A stretch of DNA of 64,000 bases from Flavobacteriaceae bacterium UBA1682 (GCA_002320285.1 DCKE01000001.1:62001-126000); one strand, 5' to 3'; shown: positions 50,835-60,138, numbered from the stretch's first letter. Notes: generated from the sequence alone by a model not told the origin. Translations and numbers: made by a program.

Positions 50835-51620
50835 ATGAAGAAATTAACAATCGTCAAAATAGGAGGACAAGTTTTGGATGATGCTGCGGCATTGACGGAG
50901 TTTGTACAACTTTTTGCGAAAATTGAGGGGCAAAAAATATTGGTTCACGGTGGTGGTAAGACACTTAGTGAGTTGGCGATGCAACTGGGTATTGAACCAC
51001 AGTTCGTCGACGGAAGGAGAATTACCGATCAGGCAAGTATGCGCTTGGCTACGATGGTTTATGCGGGTTTGATCAACAAAAATCTGGTTGCTGAATTGCA
51101 GAAGCATCAATGTGATGCTTTGGGATTGAGTGGGGCCGATGCGCATCTAATTCACACTCAAAAAAGAGCACAAGTTCCCATAGACTTTGGATATGTAGGT
51201 GATTTAACAGCATCGTCGATTAACCACCAGCGAATCGTCCAATTTTTAGAGTTGGGAATTTGCCCCGTTTTTTCCGCAATTACTTATGATGATCAAGGAC
51301 AGTTGTTGAACACCAACGCAGATGGAATTGCCTCAGCTCTAGCGATTGCTCTGTCGAAATCTCATTGCGTTTCGTTGATTTATTGTTTTGAGAAAAAGGG
51401 AGTCTTAAGCGATGTGAATGATGACCATGCTGTAATTCCTGTCATTCTTGCAACAGACAAGGAGGCATTAATTGCAAAGTCTGTGATTTCTAAAGGGATG
51501 ATTCCGAAGTTAGACAATGCGTGGTCGGCATCAGAACGTGGCGTACAATCCGTAATTATAAAGAAAAGTACCGATTTATTAGATGTAAATGCCGGTACAC
51601 AAATACAATTTTACTCATGA
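50835..51620 (+). CDS. argB: N-acylglutamate kinase
   Basis: A 261-residue amino-acid kinase family protein that phosphorylates N-acylglutamate. KIGGQVLDDAAALTEF and LVHGGGKTLSELAMQLG are the nucleotide/substrate loops, FVDGRRITDQASM the substrate-binding region and LNTNADGIASALAIAL the C-terminal block. I start at MKKLTIVKIGG (50835), 8 bp after argF'; the open frame extends 18 codons into argF' but is unlike the family. The stop overlaps the argE start (ATGA). Shorter than E. coli ArgB but typical for this phylum. Confidence 0.94.
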   Translation: MKKLTIVKIGGQVLDDAAALTEFVQLFAKIEGQKILVHGGGKTLSELAMQLGIEPQFVDGRRITDQASMRLATMVYAGLINKNLVAELQKHQCDALGLSGADAHLIHTQKRAQVPIDFGYVGDLTASSINHQRIVQFLELGICPVFSAITYDDQGQLLNTNADGIASALAIALSKSHCVSLIYCFEKKGVLSDVNDDHAVIPVILATDKEALIAKSVISKGMIPKLDNAWSASERGVQSVIIKKSTDLLDVNAGTQIQFYS

Positions 51621-52675
51621 TAACAACTTTATTTGACGAAAGCATCGAATTGTTAAGTCAACTGATCGCAACACCTTCCTTTAGTAGGGAAGAAAATCAA
51701 ACGGCTGATATTATTGAAAAATACTTGCAGCAAAAAGGAATTAAAACTCATAGAGAACTTCATAATATTTGGGCATTTAATAAACATTTTGATGTTGACA
51801 AACCAACTATTTTACTGAATTCTCATCACGATACCGTGCGTCCAAATAGCGATTATACCAATGATCCTTTTGCTCCAATATGTGCTGAGGGTAAATTATT
51901 TGGATTGGGCAGTAATGATGCTGGTGGCTGTTTGGTGTCTTTGATTGCGACCTTTTGTTTTTTTTATGAACAGACGGATTTAAAATATAATTTGTGTTTA
52001 GCTGCGACAGCGGAAGAGGAGATCTCGGGACAAGACGGATTGGAGCGAATTTTACCGCGCTTGGGATCTTTGGATTTTGCGATTGTAGGAGAACCCACCC
52101 AAATGCAATTGGCAATAGCCGAGCGCGGTCTGATGGTTTTGGACTGTCGTGCACATGGGAAATCTGGGCATGCCGCTCGCGAAGAAGGCGACAATGCCAT
52201 TTATAAAGCCATGAGTGATATCAAATGGTTTAACAGTTATCAGTTTGAAAAAACCTCCGATATCTTTGGATCGATCAAGATGAGTGTCACGATGATTCAA
52301 GCCGGTAGTCAGCACAATGTAGTACCCTCAGTGTGTGATTTTGTGGTTGATGTGCGTGTAACGGAAGTTTATACCAATGAAGAATTACTGGAATTGATTT
52401 GCCAGTCGGTGAGTTCAGAAGTAAAAGTGCGTTCTATTCGTTTAAAACCGTCGTCTATAGATCCGGGGCATCCGATTGTTTTAGCCGGAATAGCCTTGGG
52501 TAAAACGACCTACGGTTCTCCAACGACTAGTGATCAGGCGTTGTTGGATATTCCTTCGCTGAAATTGGGACCCGGAGATTCGGCCCGTTCTCATACCGCG
52601 GATGAATTTATTTATATCAGTGAAATCGAAAACGGTATTGCCGATTATATCAAAATGTTGCAACAAATCGTATAA
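51617..52675 (+). CDS. argE: M20 family N-acylcitrulline/ornithine deacylase
   Basis: A 352-residue M20 metallopeptidase-family deacylase. Metal ligands are visible at LLNSHHDTVRPN (about H70-x-D72), DAGGCLVSL, AATAEEEISGQDGLERIL (catalytic EE) and SDQALLDIPSLKLGPGDS. In the argF' pathway it removes the acyl group from N-acylcitrulline to give citrulline for argG. The start ATG at 51617 overlaps the argB stop (ATGA), indicating translational coupling; the longer open frame upstream lies inside argB. The acyl group cannot be inferred alone. Confidence 0.92.
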   Translation: MITTLFDESIELLSQLIATPSFSREENQTADIIEKYLQQKGIKTHRELHNIWAFNKHFDVDKPTILLNSHHDTVRPNSDYTNDPFAPICAEGKLFGLGSNDAGGCLVSLIATFCFFYEQTDLKYNLCLAATAEEEISGQDGLERILPRLGSLDFAIVGEPTQMQLAIAERGLMVLDCRAHGKSGHAAREEGDNAIYKAMSDIKWFNSYQFEKTSDIFGSIKMSVTMIQAGSQHNVVPSVCDFVVDVRVTEVYTNEELLELICQSVSSEVKVRSIRLKPSSIDPGHPIVLAGIALGKTTYGSPTTSDQALLDIPSLKLGPGDSARSHTADEFIYISEIENGIADYIKMLQQIV

Positions 52676-52686
52676 AAAGAAAAAAC

Positions 52687-54018
52687 ATGAAAATTTGGCA
52701 GAAAAGCACCGATGTGAATACCGATGTAAACCATTTTACTGTAGGTAGAGATCGAGAATTGGATTTGAATTTAGCGGCTTCTGATGTTTTGGGTTCATTA
52801 GCCCATACGCAGATGTTGGAGAAGATCGGTTTGTTGACAGAAGTGGAATTATTGCAAATTCACAAGGCATTAAAGGATATCTATAAAGAAATTCAAAATG
52901 GCAGTTTCGAAATAGAGGAAGATGTAGAAGATATTCATTCTCAGATCGAATGGTTATTGACACAGCGTATAGGCGACAGTGGAAAGAAAATCCACAGCGG
53001 CAGATCGCGTAATGATCAGGTCTTGGTTGACCTTAAATTGTATTTTCGATTTGAGATTCAAGAAATCGTAGAAAAGACAAGCAAGATTTTTCAGCGTTTT
53101 CAAAAACTCAGTAATCAATATGATCAGGTATTATTGCCGGGCTATACCCATCTTCAAATCGCAATGCCTTCGTCGTTCGGCTTGTGGTTTGGTGCTTATG
53201 CAGAGAGTTTGGTCGATGACATGGAGATGATGTATGCCGCTTGGAAGATTACCAATAAAAATCCTTTGGGATCGGCAGCAGGATATGGGTCATCATTTCC
53301 ATTAGATAGACAAATGACTACGGATTTGTTGGGTTTTGATAGTTTAAACTATAATGTGGTGTACGCTCAAATGGGTCGTGGAAAAACCGAGCGAGTTTTA
53401 GCGCAAGGATTGAGCTCCATCGCCGCTACCCTTGCAAAATTTGCAATGGATGCTTGTCTTTATATGAGTCAGAATATGAATTTTATAAGTTTTCCAGAAC
53501 ATTTAACTACCGGTTCGAGTATTATGCCGCATAAAAAGAATCCGGATGTATTGGAACTCATTCGTTCCAGATGTAATAAAATTCAAGCATTACCCAATGA
53601 AATAGCTATGATGACTACCAATCTGCCATCGGGTTATCACAGGGATTTGCAGTTGTTAAAAGAAAATCTATTTCCTGCCTTTGCTTCGTTAAAGGAATGT
53701 TTGGATATCTTGGATTTGATGCTCGAAAACATTCAAATCAACCCCAATATTCTAGATGATCCAAAATATGATTACTTGTTTAGTGTTGAGGTGGTTAACA
53801 ATCAGGTATTGGATGGAATTCCGTTTAGAGAGGCTTACAAAAATATAGGATTAGCTATCGAATCAGGGACCTATCAACCTTCTAAAACGGTCAATCACAC
53901 CCATGAAGGGAGTATGGGTAACTTGATGAATGAGGCGATTGCGGAGCAGTTTAAAAAAACCGTAGATCAGTTTGATTTTAAAACAGTACAGCAAAGACTA
54001 ACAACCTTATTAAAGTAA
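52687..54018 (+). CDS. argH: argininosuccinate lyase
   Basis: A 443-residue fumarase/aspartase-superfamily lyase that splits argininosuccinate into arginine and fumarate. The signature GSSIMPHKKNPDVLELIRSR is intact, as are IHSGRSRNDQVLVDLKLY and PGYTHLQIAMPSSFGLWF (catalytic His). It follows argE by 11 bp and ends the cluster, with a strong terminator. The window thus covers every step from N-acylglutamate to arginine, plus the possible acyltransferase. Confidence 0.96.
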   Translation: MKIWQKSTDVNTDVNHFTVGRDRELDLNLAASDVLGSLAHTQMLEKIGLLTEVELLQIHKALKDIYKEIQNGSFEIEEDVEDIHSQIEWLLTQRIGDSGKKIHSGRSRNDQVLVDLKLYFRFEIQEIVEKTSKIFQRFQKLSNQYDQVLLPGYTHLQIAMPSSFGLWFGAYAESLVDDMEMMYAAWKITNKNPLGSAAGYGSSFPLDRQMTTDLLGFDSLNYNVVYAQMGRGKTERVLAQGLSSIAATLAKFAMDACLYMSQNMNFISFPEHLTTGSSIMPHKKNPDVLELIRSRCNKIQALPNEIAMMTTNLPSGYHRDLQLLKENLFPAFASLKECLDILDLMLENIQINPNILDDPKYDYLFSVEVVNNQVLDGIPFREAYKNIGLAIESGTYQPSKTVNHTHEGSMGNLMNEAIAEQFKKTVDQFDFKTVQQRLTTLLK

Positions 54019-54046
54019 AAAGAGCTCCGTCAGGAGCTCTTTTTAT
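54017..54046. terminator. terminator between argH and the ferredoxin reductase gene
   Basis: Stem AAAAAGAGCTCC / GGAGCTCTTTTT with a GTCA loop. A-run on one side and T-run on the other make it functional in both directions. Confidence 0.9.
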
Positions 54047-54064
54047 AATAGCTTAAAGATGACT

Positions 54065-55114
54065 TTAAACATCATCAAAATCGATATATATCTCATCTGA
54101 AGTGACTATTGCTTGACAAGAAAGTATCAAACCTTCTTCGATTTCACTGTCTGTTAATATGGAATTCTTTTGCATCACGGCGGTGCCTTTTTGTATACGA
54201 CACATACACGAGCTACAGATACCGCCTTGACAAGAATAAGGAGCATCAATCCCCTCTTTTAACATGGCATCTAGAAGAATGTTTTTTCTAGACATTTCAA
54301 AGGTCACTTCTTCATCGTCTACTAAAACGGTAATTCGTGCAGTTCCTTCTGCATCCACTGGTTTTGCTCCATCGTTATTAGGAGTAAATATTTCGAACAA
54401 TATTTTCTTTTCAGAGACATTTCGTTCTTTTAAAACGGCACTAACCGTATCAATCATTTCTTCAGGGCCACATAAAAAGAATTTCTCAAAAGATTTTTCC
54501 TTGTGTTTATTATTGATCACAAAGTTGACTACCGATTTCTCGATGCGACCAAATAAGGATTCTGCTTCACGTTCTTTGGAATAAACAAAATGTACAAAGA
54601 AGCGGTTGATATATTTCTGTTGTAATTGATGAAGGGCGTTGTGAAAGATGGTTTCTTCAACTTTCTTGTTTCCGTAAACCAACACAAAAGTGCTGTTGGG
54701 TTCTTCTTCTAAAACCGTTTGTACGATTGACATGACGGGAGTAATTCCACTACCTGCAACAAATGCGGCATAATTGTTTTGTGCATTCGGTTGAGGTTCA
54801 TGTATAAAACGACCTTCGGGAGTTCCTACTTCTAAAGTGTTCCCTACTTTCAATTCCGTATTGGCAAATGTGGAAAACACACCGCTTTCTACTTTCTTGA
54901 TCGCTACGCGAAGTTCTCCACTTTTTGGCGTGGTACAGATCGAATAAGCTCTTCGAATTTCCTTACCCTCAAATACATATTTGATATTTAAGTACTGTCC
55001 AGCGATAAAGGTATAATCGGGTTTTAAACTATCCGGTACGTCAAAAAGCACCGATACGGAATTGGGTGTTTCTTTTCGAACTTCCTTTATAGTTAATAAA
55101 TGGAATTTTGACAT
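54065..55114 (-). CDS. ferredoxin--NADP reductase-like 2Fe-2S flavoprotein (PaaE-like)
   Basis: A 349-residue protein with an FAD-binding reductase domain (RRAYSICTTP, about 54-63), an NAD(P)-binding domain (VAGSGITPVMSIVQTVL, 119-135, and LCGPEEMI, 214-221) and a C-terminal plant-type ferredoxin domain with C295, C300, C303 and C333 (CQGGICSSCMC and LSCQ). This domain order is found in PaaE and similar electron-transfer reductases. No Paa oxygenase genes are nearby, so the partner is unknown. A promoter element lies 22 bp upstream. Confidence 0.93.
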   Translation of the reverse strand: MSKFHLLTIKEVRKETPNSVSVLFDVPDSLKPDYTFIAGQYLNIKYVFEGKEIRRAYSICTTPKSGELRVAIKKVESGVFSTFANTELKVGNTLEVGTPEGRFIHEPQPNAQNNYAAFVAGSGITPVMSIVQTVLEEEPNSTFVLVYGNKKVEETIFHNALHQLQQKYINRFFVHFVYSKEREAESLFGRIEKSVVNFVINNKHKEKSFEKFFLCGPEEMIDTVSAVLKERNVSEKKILFEIFTPNNDGAKPVDAEGTARITVLVDDEEVTFEMSRKNILLDAMLKEGIDAPYSCQGGICSSCMCRIQKGTAVMQKNSILTDSEIEEGLILSCQAIVTSDEIYIDFDDV

Positions 55115-55135
55115 GGTTTATGAGTTTACTGCACG

Positions 55136-55143
55136 CAAAAATA
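55136..55143 (-). promoter_or_regulatory. TAnnTTTG promoter element for the ferredoxin reductase gene
   Basis: Minus-strand TATTTTTG, 21 bp upstream of the start codon. Confidence 0.5.
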
Positions 55144-55230
55144 CGAAACCAAAACGAGTTTAATTCATGATAATTGTTAGTTTCTCTTTAAAAAACAATA
55201 CATCTAATTTAGAGGTATGGTTTTTTTGTC

Positions 55231-55238
55231 TATATTTG
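55231..55238 (+). promoter_or_regulatory. TAnnTTTG promoter element for the PadR gene
   Basis: TATATTTG ends 1 bp before the first in-frame ATG (55240). A transcript from it would begin at about 55243-55247, downstream of that ATG, so it favours the internal start at 55258. Confidence 0.5.
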
Positions 55239-55257
55239 AATGGATAAAGCACTACAA

Positions 55258-55593
55258 ATGAAAAAGCAACAGCAGTTATATAAAGGAAGTTTGAATGCCA
55301 TCATCATGCGATTATTGGAGCAAAATGGAAAGATGTACGGTTATGAGATCACTCAGAAAGTAAAAGAAATCACTGCAGGAGAGATGAACCTGACCGAAGG
55401 AGCGTTATATCCTGCTCTGCATAAATTGGAGTCGGAGGGTTATTTGGATGTGGAGATGGAACGGGTTGATGGACGAATCCGAAAATATTATAAATTGACT
55501 GCATCGGGGATTAAGGAAACCAATCATCTGATTGAGGAACTAGACAATTTTATCAAAAATATGCAGTCGATAGTAAATTTAAAACTGACTTAA
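55258..55593 (+). CDS. PadR family transcriptional regulator
   Basis: A winged-helix repressor of the PadR family, about 111 residues: QLYKGSLNAIIMRLLEQNGKMYGYEITQKV followed by LTEGALYPALHKLESEGYL and GRIRKYYKLTASG. PadR proteins respond to small molecules or stress and often control adjacent membrane genes. I start at MKKQQQLYKG (55258) because the promoter element overlaps the upstream ATG at 55240; the longer form adds six residues (MDKALQ). It is followed after 1 bp by its membrane partner, so it is probably autoregulated. Confidence 0.9.
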   Translation: MKKQQQLYKGSLNAIIMRLLEQNGKMYGYEITQKVKEITAGEMNLTEGALYPALHKLESEGYLDVEMERVDGRIRKYYKLTASGIKETNHLIEELDNFIKNMQSIVNLKLT

Positions 55594-55594
55594 G

Positions 55595-56254
55595 ATGAAA
55601 AGCTTAGACACGGAACAAATCGGTATCATTGAAGACATACTGCTGCAAACCTATAATCTAAAATACGATCATTTGAGATTAGAAATTTTGGACCATATCG
55701 CTTCAGAAATGGAAGCACTGATGAACGGTGAAGATTTGGGCTTTGAAGTCGCACTAAAAACGGTTTTTAAATTATGGCATAACGATTTGCAGCACAAAAA
55801 ATTGGGTACTTATACAAACACGCCTAGGATGGTGGTAACATTATGGAGGCGATTGGATTTGAATTATCTGTTGATTCTTCTCGCTGTATGGGGTTTATCA
55901 TTTTCTGTGGTTTATGGGTTTGATGTTGAGGACGCTCTGGTAAAAGGGGGAATAATAAGCTTGTTGATTTTTAACTTTTTTGTGATCACACGAACGCTGG
56001 TACAGGTTTTTAATTCCACTCAAAGAACCGTTCTGAATGAATATGTAAAGAGAGGAGTAGTGGGTTGTTTGGTGTTTAACGTTTATTTGTTGATGATGAC
56101 GTTTGTATCAAACCAACTGGAATCAGTTGGTCTTGATTGGGGGATACCTGTGAGTATGTTTTTAGCTTTAGCGATATCTGTGCGTTTATCAATGGGGTAT
56201 TTTCTGATGAAAAAAAGTTTGATTATAGAAGAAAAGACACTTAAGTTTCCATGA
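55595..56254 (+). CDS. membrane protein paired with PadR
   Basis: A 219-residue protein: an N-terminal helical domain of about 70 residues (YDHLRLEILDHIASEMEALM), then about four transmembrane helices (LNYLLILLAVWGLSFSVVYG, IISLLIFNFFVITRTL, VVGCLVFNVYLLMMTF and VSMFLALAISVRLSMGYF). Bacteroidota PadR genes often have such a partner, analogous to HAAS-type signalling partners. No function is known. It lies 1 bp after the PadR gene. Confidence 0.8.
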   Translation: MKSLDTEQIGIIEDILLQTYNLKYDHLRLEILDHIASEMEALMNGEDLGFEVALKTVFKLWHNDLQHKKLGTYTNTPRMVVTLWRRLDLNYLLILLAVWGLSFSVVYGFDVEDALVKGGIISLLIFNFFVITRTLVQVFNSTQRTVLNEYVKRGVVGCLVFNVYLLMMTFVSNQLESVGLDWGIPVSMFLALAISVRLSMGYFLMKKSLIIEEKTLKFP

Positions 56255-56529
56255 AACAACTTACAGGAGCACATTTTCGAGAGTTGAGTTATTTATAGGT
56301 CAACACTAATAAGGACACTATTATCAATAAATGTGGAAAGACTTTAGATCCGTTTAAAAGGATTGTTTTTATAAATTTAAGTTAATAGAATGTTCTAAAG
56401 GCGGATATTGATTTACATTTAACACCTAAGTTACTTATTATACTCTTTAATTGCATTAAATGTGATTTTGTTGTAGATAAGCTTTGGAACTTCCAGAGGA
56501 ATCATCAGATTTAAATATAAAAACCACTT
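56255..56529. other. 275-bp spacer upstream of the DUF5686 gene
   Basis: AT-rich, with no gene and no clear TAnnTTTG element or terminator found by eye. It presumably holds the promoter of the downstream gene. Confidence 0.35.
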
Positions 56530-59019
56530 ATGAGCTTTAAATTTACTTGTCTATTATTATTGTTTACGGTGTTGTCATTTGCTCAAGTAAAGGGGAAAAT
56601 TACCGACGAAAAAGGACAGCCTATAGCCTTCGCTAGTATTACTGTCGAAAACACCTCAAGGGGAACGTCTTCGAATGAAAAGGGAGAATATGAACTTTTC
56701 AATACCCGACAAGAGGGTACGATCTACGTTAATTTTCAATATTTGGGTTATAAAACCCAACGAATTGCGGTTTTATTAAAATCTGAAGCCATTGTTCTCA
56801 ATGTAAAAATGCTTGAAGAAGAATTTATGATGGCGGATATTGTGATCAAGGTCGGAGAGAATTTGGCCGATCCAATTATTAGAAATGCAATCAACAGCAA
56901 GGATTCGAATACTAAAAACACCTCAAAATTTACTGCGGATTTTTATTCTAAAGGAAATCTGAAACTATTAAAATTACCCAAATTTGTAAGTATTGGTGTA
57001 AATGGACAAGATGAAGTTAATAAAATAGATTCCCTAAATCCCAATGTGATTTATCTGTCGGAAACCGTGTCAAAAATCACATACCAAAAGCCGGATAAGA
57101 TCAAAGAGCATATCGTAGCATCTAAAATAAGTGGCAACGACAACGGTTATAGTTTTAATACGGCTAAAGAGACTTTTTATGACTTTTACGATGAAACGAT
57201 TCATCTTAATAAACGGGTAGATGTTAAGATGATTTCGCCTTTGGCAAAAAACGCCTTTAATTATTACAAATATAAACTCGAGGGCACTTTCTTTGACGGG
57301 ACCTATCTAATCAATAAAATTAAAGTAATACCCAAACGCGACAAAGAACCTGTTTTTGAGGGTTATATGTATATCGTTGAAGACAGTTGGGCTATTTATG
57401 GTGTCGAACTTGATGCTTTGGGATACCGCATGCAGGAGCCGATTATTGACAAGTTGGAATTGGTTCAAAACTACAGTTATCAGGCATCATTAAAAAACTG
57501 GATTAAAAATGTTCAGTCCATCGATTTTATAGGGGGGATGTTGGGCGTAAAACTACAGGCTAAGTTTTCTTATGTGTTTAGCAACTATCATTTTGTGGAT
57601 CATTTTGATGCCAAGACTTTTTCGAATGAGTTGGTGAGCTTTGATGCGGAGGCCAACAAGGTCGATCAGTCGTATTGGGACCAACACCGTCAAATTCCGC
57701 TGACAGACGAGGAGCAAAAGGATTATCAAGTAAAGGATAGTCTTATGATCATCAAAAACTCTGCGGCTTATATGGATAGTTTAGATCGCAAGAACAACAG
57801 ATTTAAAATAGGTAATTTATTGACGGGTTATACCTATAAAAACACTTTAAAGCAATATACCTGGAGTTATGAGGGACTTGTAGATATTAAGTCTCTTGGA
57901 TTTAATACGGTGCAAGGGTGGAATATTGGAAATGAGTTTAAATTTGTAAAAACCAATAAAGACAAAGGTTCTGTCACAGATATTGGAGCAGTGCTCAACT
58001 ACGGTTTTGCAGAAGATCGTTTGCGTGCTGTAGGAACGGTTCAACATCTATTTAATAAGATAGATAGAAAAAAGCTGAGCCTAACCGGAGGAAGTACCAT
58101 CGAACAGTTTAATGCAGATCAACCCATTTCTAAATTACTAAATTCTGCTAGTACGTTGTTTTTTAAGGATAATTATATAAAGTTGTATAACCGTGAATTT
58201 GTAAAGGCGACCTATAGTCAGGAAGTCTACAATGGAATTATAGCTGAGGGTACTTTAGAATACAATCAGAGAAAAGCTTTGTTTAACAATACGGACTATG
58301 TGATTTTTAATCGCGACAAGGCCTATACTTCAAACCATCCGCTGGATCCTGAAAATGACACCTATGCCGGTTTTGTACAGCATCATCTTGTGAAGGCTAA
58401 GATTGGAGCTCAATTTAATTTTGGTCAAAAATATATCTCCTTACCCAACCAGAAGCTCAATATTCCAAGCGCCAAATTTCCCGTATTATCGGTCAATTTT
58501 GAAAAAGCCTTCGCAGCATCGGATAATAAGTACCAATACGATCTTTTGTCGGCGAGTATCACTCAAGAACTGGTCGTCAGCAATAAAGGAGCATTCAATT
58601 ATCACTTAAAAGCGGGAAAATTTTTTGGAGCGGATGATATCGCCTTTATGGACTACCACCATTTTAATGGCAATCAAACCCATGTTAATTTGGAGGGGAA
58701 GTATATGAATGCGTTTAACCTTTTGCCGTACTATGAGCTGAGTACAAATAAAGCCTATGCGGAAATCCACCTGGAACACAATTTCAGGGGTTATATTATG
58801 AACAAAATTCCGCTGTTAGATTTGCTTCAATGGAACTTGGTTTTGGGGTATCACAATGCCATTACTACGGATAGAAATCCGTATCAGGAATTTACTGCGG
58901 GTTTTTCGAATATAGGTATTGGTAAATTTAGAGGTTTACGGGTAGATTATGTTCGCAGTTTACAGCATGGAGTTTCCAAAGACGGCATCATGATTGGATT
59001 GACCTTGCTCAATAGATAG
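56530..59019 (+). CDS. DUF5686 family outer membrane protein with carboxypeptidase-regulatory-like domain
   Basis: An 829-residue protein with a signal peptide (MSFKFTCLLLLFTVLSFAQ) and an N-terminal beta-sandwich of the CarboxypepD_reg-like type (VKGKITDEKGQPIAFASITVENTSRGTSSNEKGEYEL). The long DUF5686 region follows, with NYYKYKLEGTFFDGTYLINKIKVIPKRDKEPVFEG and many alternating-hydrophobic beta segments towards the C-terminus (LRVDYVRSLQHGVSKDGIMIGLTLLNR), as in an outer membrane barrel. No plug domain or SusC/TonB box is recognised. The function of DUF5686 is unknown; it may act in outer membrane transport or biogenesis. Confidence 0.9.
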   Translation: MSFKFTCLLLLFTVLSFAQVKGKITDEKGQPIAFASITVENTSRGTSSNEKGEYELFNTRQEGTIYVNFQYLGYKTQRIAVLLKSEAIVLNVKMLEEEFMMADIVIKVGENLADPIIRNAINSKDSNTKNTSKFTADFYSKGNLKLLKLPKFVSIGVNGQDEVNKIDSLNPNVIYLSETVSKITYQKPDKIKEHIVASKISGNDNGYSFNTAKETFYDFYDETIHLNKRVDVKMISPLAKNAFNYYKYKLEGTFFDGTYLINKIKVIPKRDKEPVFEGYMYIVEDSWAIYGVELDALGYRMQEPIIDKLELVQNYSYQASLKNWIKNVQSIDFIGGMLGVKLQAKFSYVFSNYHFVDHFDAKTFSNELVSFDAEANKVDQSYWDQHRQIPLTDEEQKDYQVKDSLMIIKNSAAYMDSLDRKNNRFKIGNLLTGYTYKNTLKQYTWSYEGLVDIKSLGFNTVQGWNIGNEFKFVKTNKDKGSVTDIGAVLNYGFAEDRLRAVGTVQHLFNKIDRKKLSLTGGSTIEQFNADQPISKLLNSASTLFFKDNYIKLYNREFVKATYSQEVYNGIIAEGTLEYNQRKALFNNTDYVIFNRDKAYTSNHPLDPENDTYAGFVQHHLVKAKIGAQFNFGQKYISLPNQKLNIPSAKFPVLSVNFEKAFAASDNKYQYDLLSASITQELVVSNKGAFNYHLKAGKFFGADDIAFMDYHHFNGNQTHVNLEGKYMNAFNLLPYYELSTNKAYAEIHLEHNFRGYIMNKIPLLDLLQWNLVLGYHNAITTDRNPYQEFTAGFSNIGIGKFRGLRVDYVRSLQHGVSKDGIMIGLTLLNR

Positions 59020-59033
59020 CACTTCTGCCAGAG

Positions 59034-59080
59034 ATAACGGTACTGCAATGCATTTTTACAATACAGGACCGTTATTTGTA
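59034..59080. terminator. hairpin between DUF5686 and cvpA
   Basis: ATAACGGT (59034-59041) pairs with ACCGTTAT (59068-59075), with a short internal CTG/CAG match. It lies between convergent genes; T-run after it is weak, so this is a probable rather than certain terminator. Confidence 0.5.
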
Positions 59081-59114
59081 AAATATAACGGTTGATCGGT
59101 TTGGTGTCAATCAG

Positions 59115-59642
59115 TTATTGTTCGGTGTCGGTTTTCGTAATCTGATCGATAGACTGTTCAAACAAATCGTCAAACAGTTTAAATACACTTGGCAATATAT
59201 GTAGGGAAACGCTTTTGTTAACGGTATATAAATACGATTTGTCTAAGGTTTCTTGTGAGGCCATAAAGTTGTTGTAATTGACTTTTAGAAAAAGGGTCAT
59301 TAGAATGCAAGAGATCAGTAGGAATTTTAATACTTGAAAAAGCCCGCCAAAAATTCGGTTCAGACCACCGAGGAAAACGGCTTTAGACAATTGAGTCAGT
59401 GTTTTGGCTAACAGCTGAACCAAAACGATTACCAGTAGGAAAGTCAGTACAAATGCTATTAGCGGTAACATTTTGGTGTCCCAACCTAAAAAATCTTTAA
59501 TAACGGTGGAAAACTTAATAGCACCGATAAGTCCGATGAGTAGGGAAATAAACGAAGCGATGGAAACCCATAGGCCGTCTGAAAAACCTTTATAAAAACC
59601 GTAAACCAATCCAACCAGACACAATAAATCTATCAGTAACAT
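59115..59642 (-). CDS. CvpA family membrane protein
   Basis: A 175-residue protein with four transmembrane helices: LIDLLCLVGLVYGFYKG, LWVSIASFISLLIGLIGAI, MLPLIAFVLTFLLVIVLVQLLA and LFQVLKFLLISCILMTLFL. The opening D-x(3)-L-x(5)-G-x(2)-KG pattern and the LGGLNRIFGGLF segment are typical of CvpA (PF02674). E. coli CvpA is linked to colicin V production and envelope homeostasis. It is oriented opposite to the next gene. Confidence 0.88.
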   Translation of the reverse strand: MLLIDLLCLVGLVYGFYKGFSDGLWVSIASFISLLIGLIGAIKFSTVIKDFLGWDTKMLPLIAFVLTFLLVIVLVQLLAKTLTQLSKAVFLGGLNRIFGGLFQVLKFLLISCILMTLFLKVNYNNFMASQETLDKSYLYTVNKSVSLHILPSVFKLFDDLFEQSIDQITKTDTEQ

Positions 59643-59696
59643 TTTTTTTCTTAATTTGATGCGAAGATATTATAAATTCGTTTTACAAGGAAGTAG

Positions 59697-59704
59697 TATC
59701 TTTG
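59697..59704 (+). promoter_or_regulatory. TAnnTTTG promoter element for the small conserved gene
   Basis: TATCTTTG, 19 bp before the ATG at 59724. Confidence 0.5.
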
Positions 59705-59723
59705 CAAATAATACAACAGAATT

Positions 59724-60080
59724 ATGGCTAGAGACGAACAGTTAAAAGCGCGCTGGGAATTAGTGGTTGGATTTTTATCTACCCGTTTCGCAGATGGCGA
59801 TATATTAGATTTAGATGCGATTATTTATTTAATCGGAGTACAGGAATTAGGCAAACCAAATCAGAAATATAAAAAAGACGAAAAATTAAACTTGATGCAT
59901 ATCGCTATTTGTCGCTTGTTAGAGCCTTATGGTTATTATGAGTTTGAACGTTTTGACGATGAAGGTTGGCCACACTATACAATTAAGGAACAATTACCAG
60001 CTTTAAAAGCCGGGGAGCAGTCGGTTTTGATGAAAGAAGCCATAGTTTCGTATTTTATGGAGAGAGGCATTATCGAGTAG
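59724..60080 (+). CDS. small conserved cytoplasmic protein
   Basis: A 118-residue protein rich in charged residues, with no signal or TM segment: MARDEQLKARWELVVGFLSTRF, then DLDAIIYLIGVQELGKP, LNLMHIAICRLLEPYGYYEFERFDDEGWPHY and a C-terminal helix. I believe it is conserved in Flavobacteriia near pheS, but I recognise no family. It has its own promoter element. Function unknown. Confidence 0.75.
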   Translation: MARDEQLKARWELVVGFLSTRFADGDILDLDAIIYLIGVQELGKPNQKYKKDEKLNLMHIAICRLLEPYGYYEFERFDDEGWPHYTIKEQLPALKAGEQSVLMKEAIVSYFMERGIIE

Positions 60081-60138
60081 GATAGTAAATTAATAATTTT
60101 TTTTAAAGTTTATAATTTTCAGTATAATTTAAATGACG

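Noticed and set aside
51521..51616. Longer argE start 32 codons upstream
   Set aside because: It lies wholly within argB and has no family similarity; the ATGA overlap gives a natural start.
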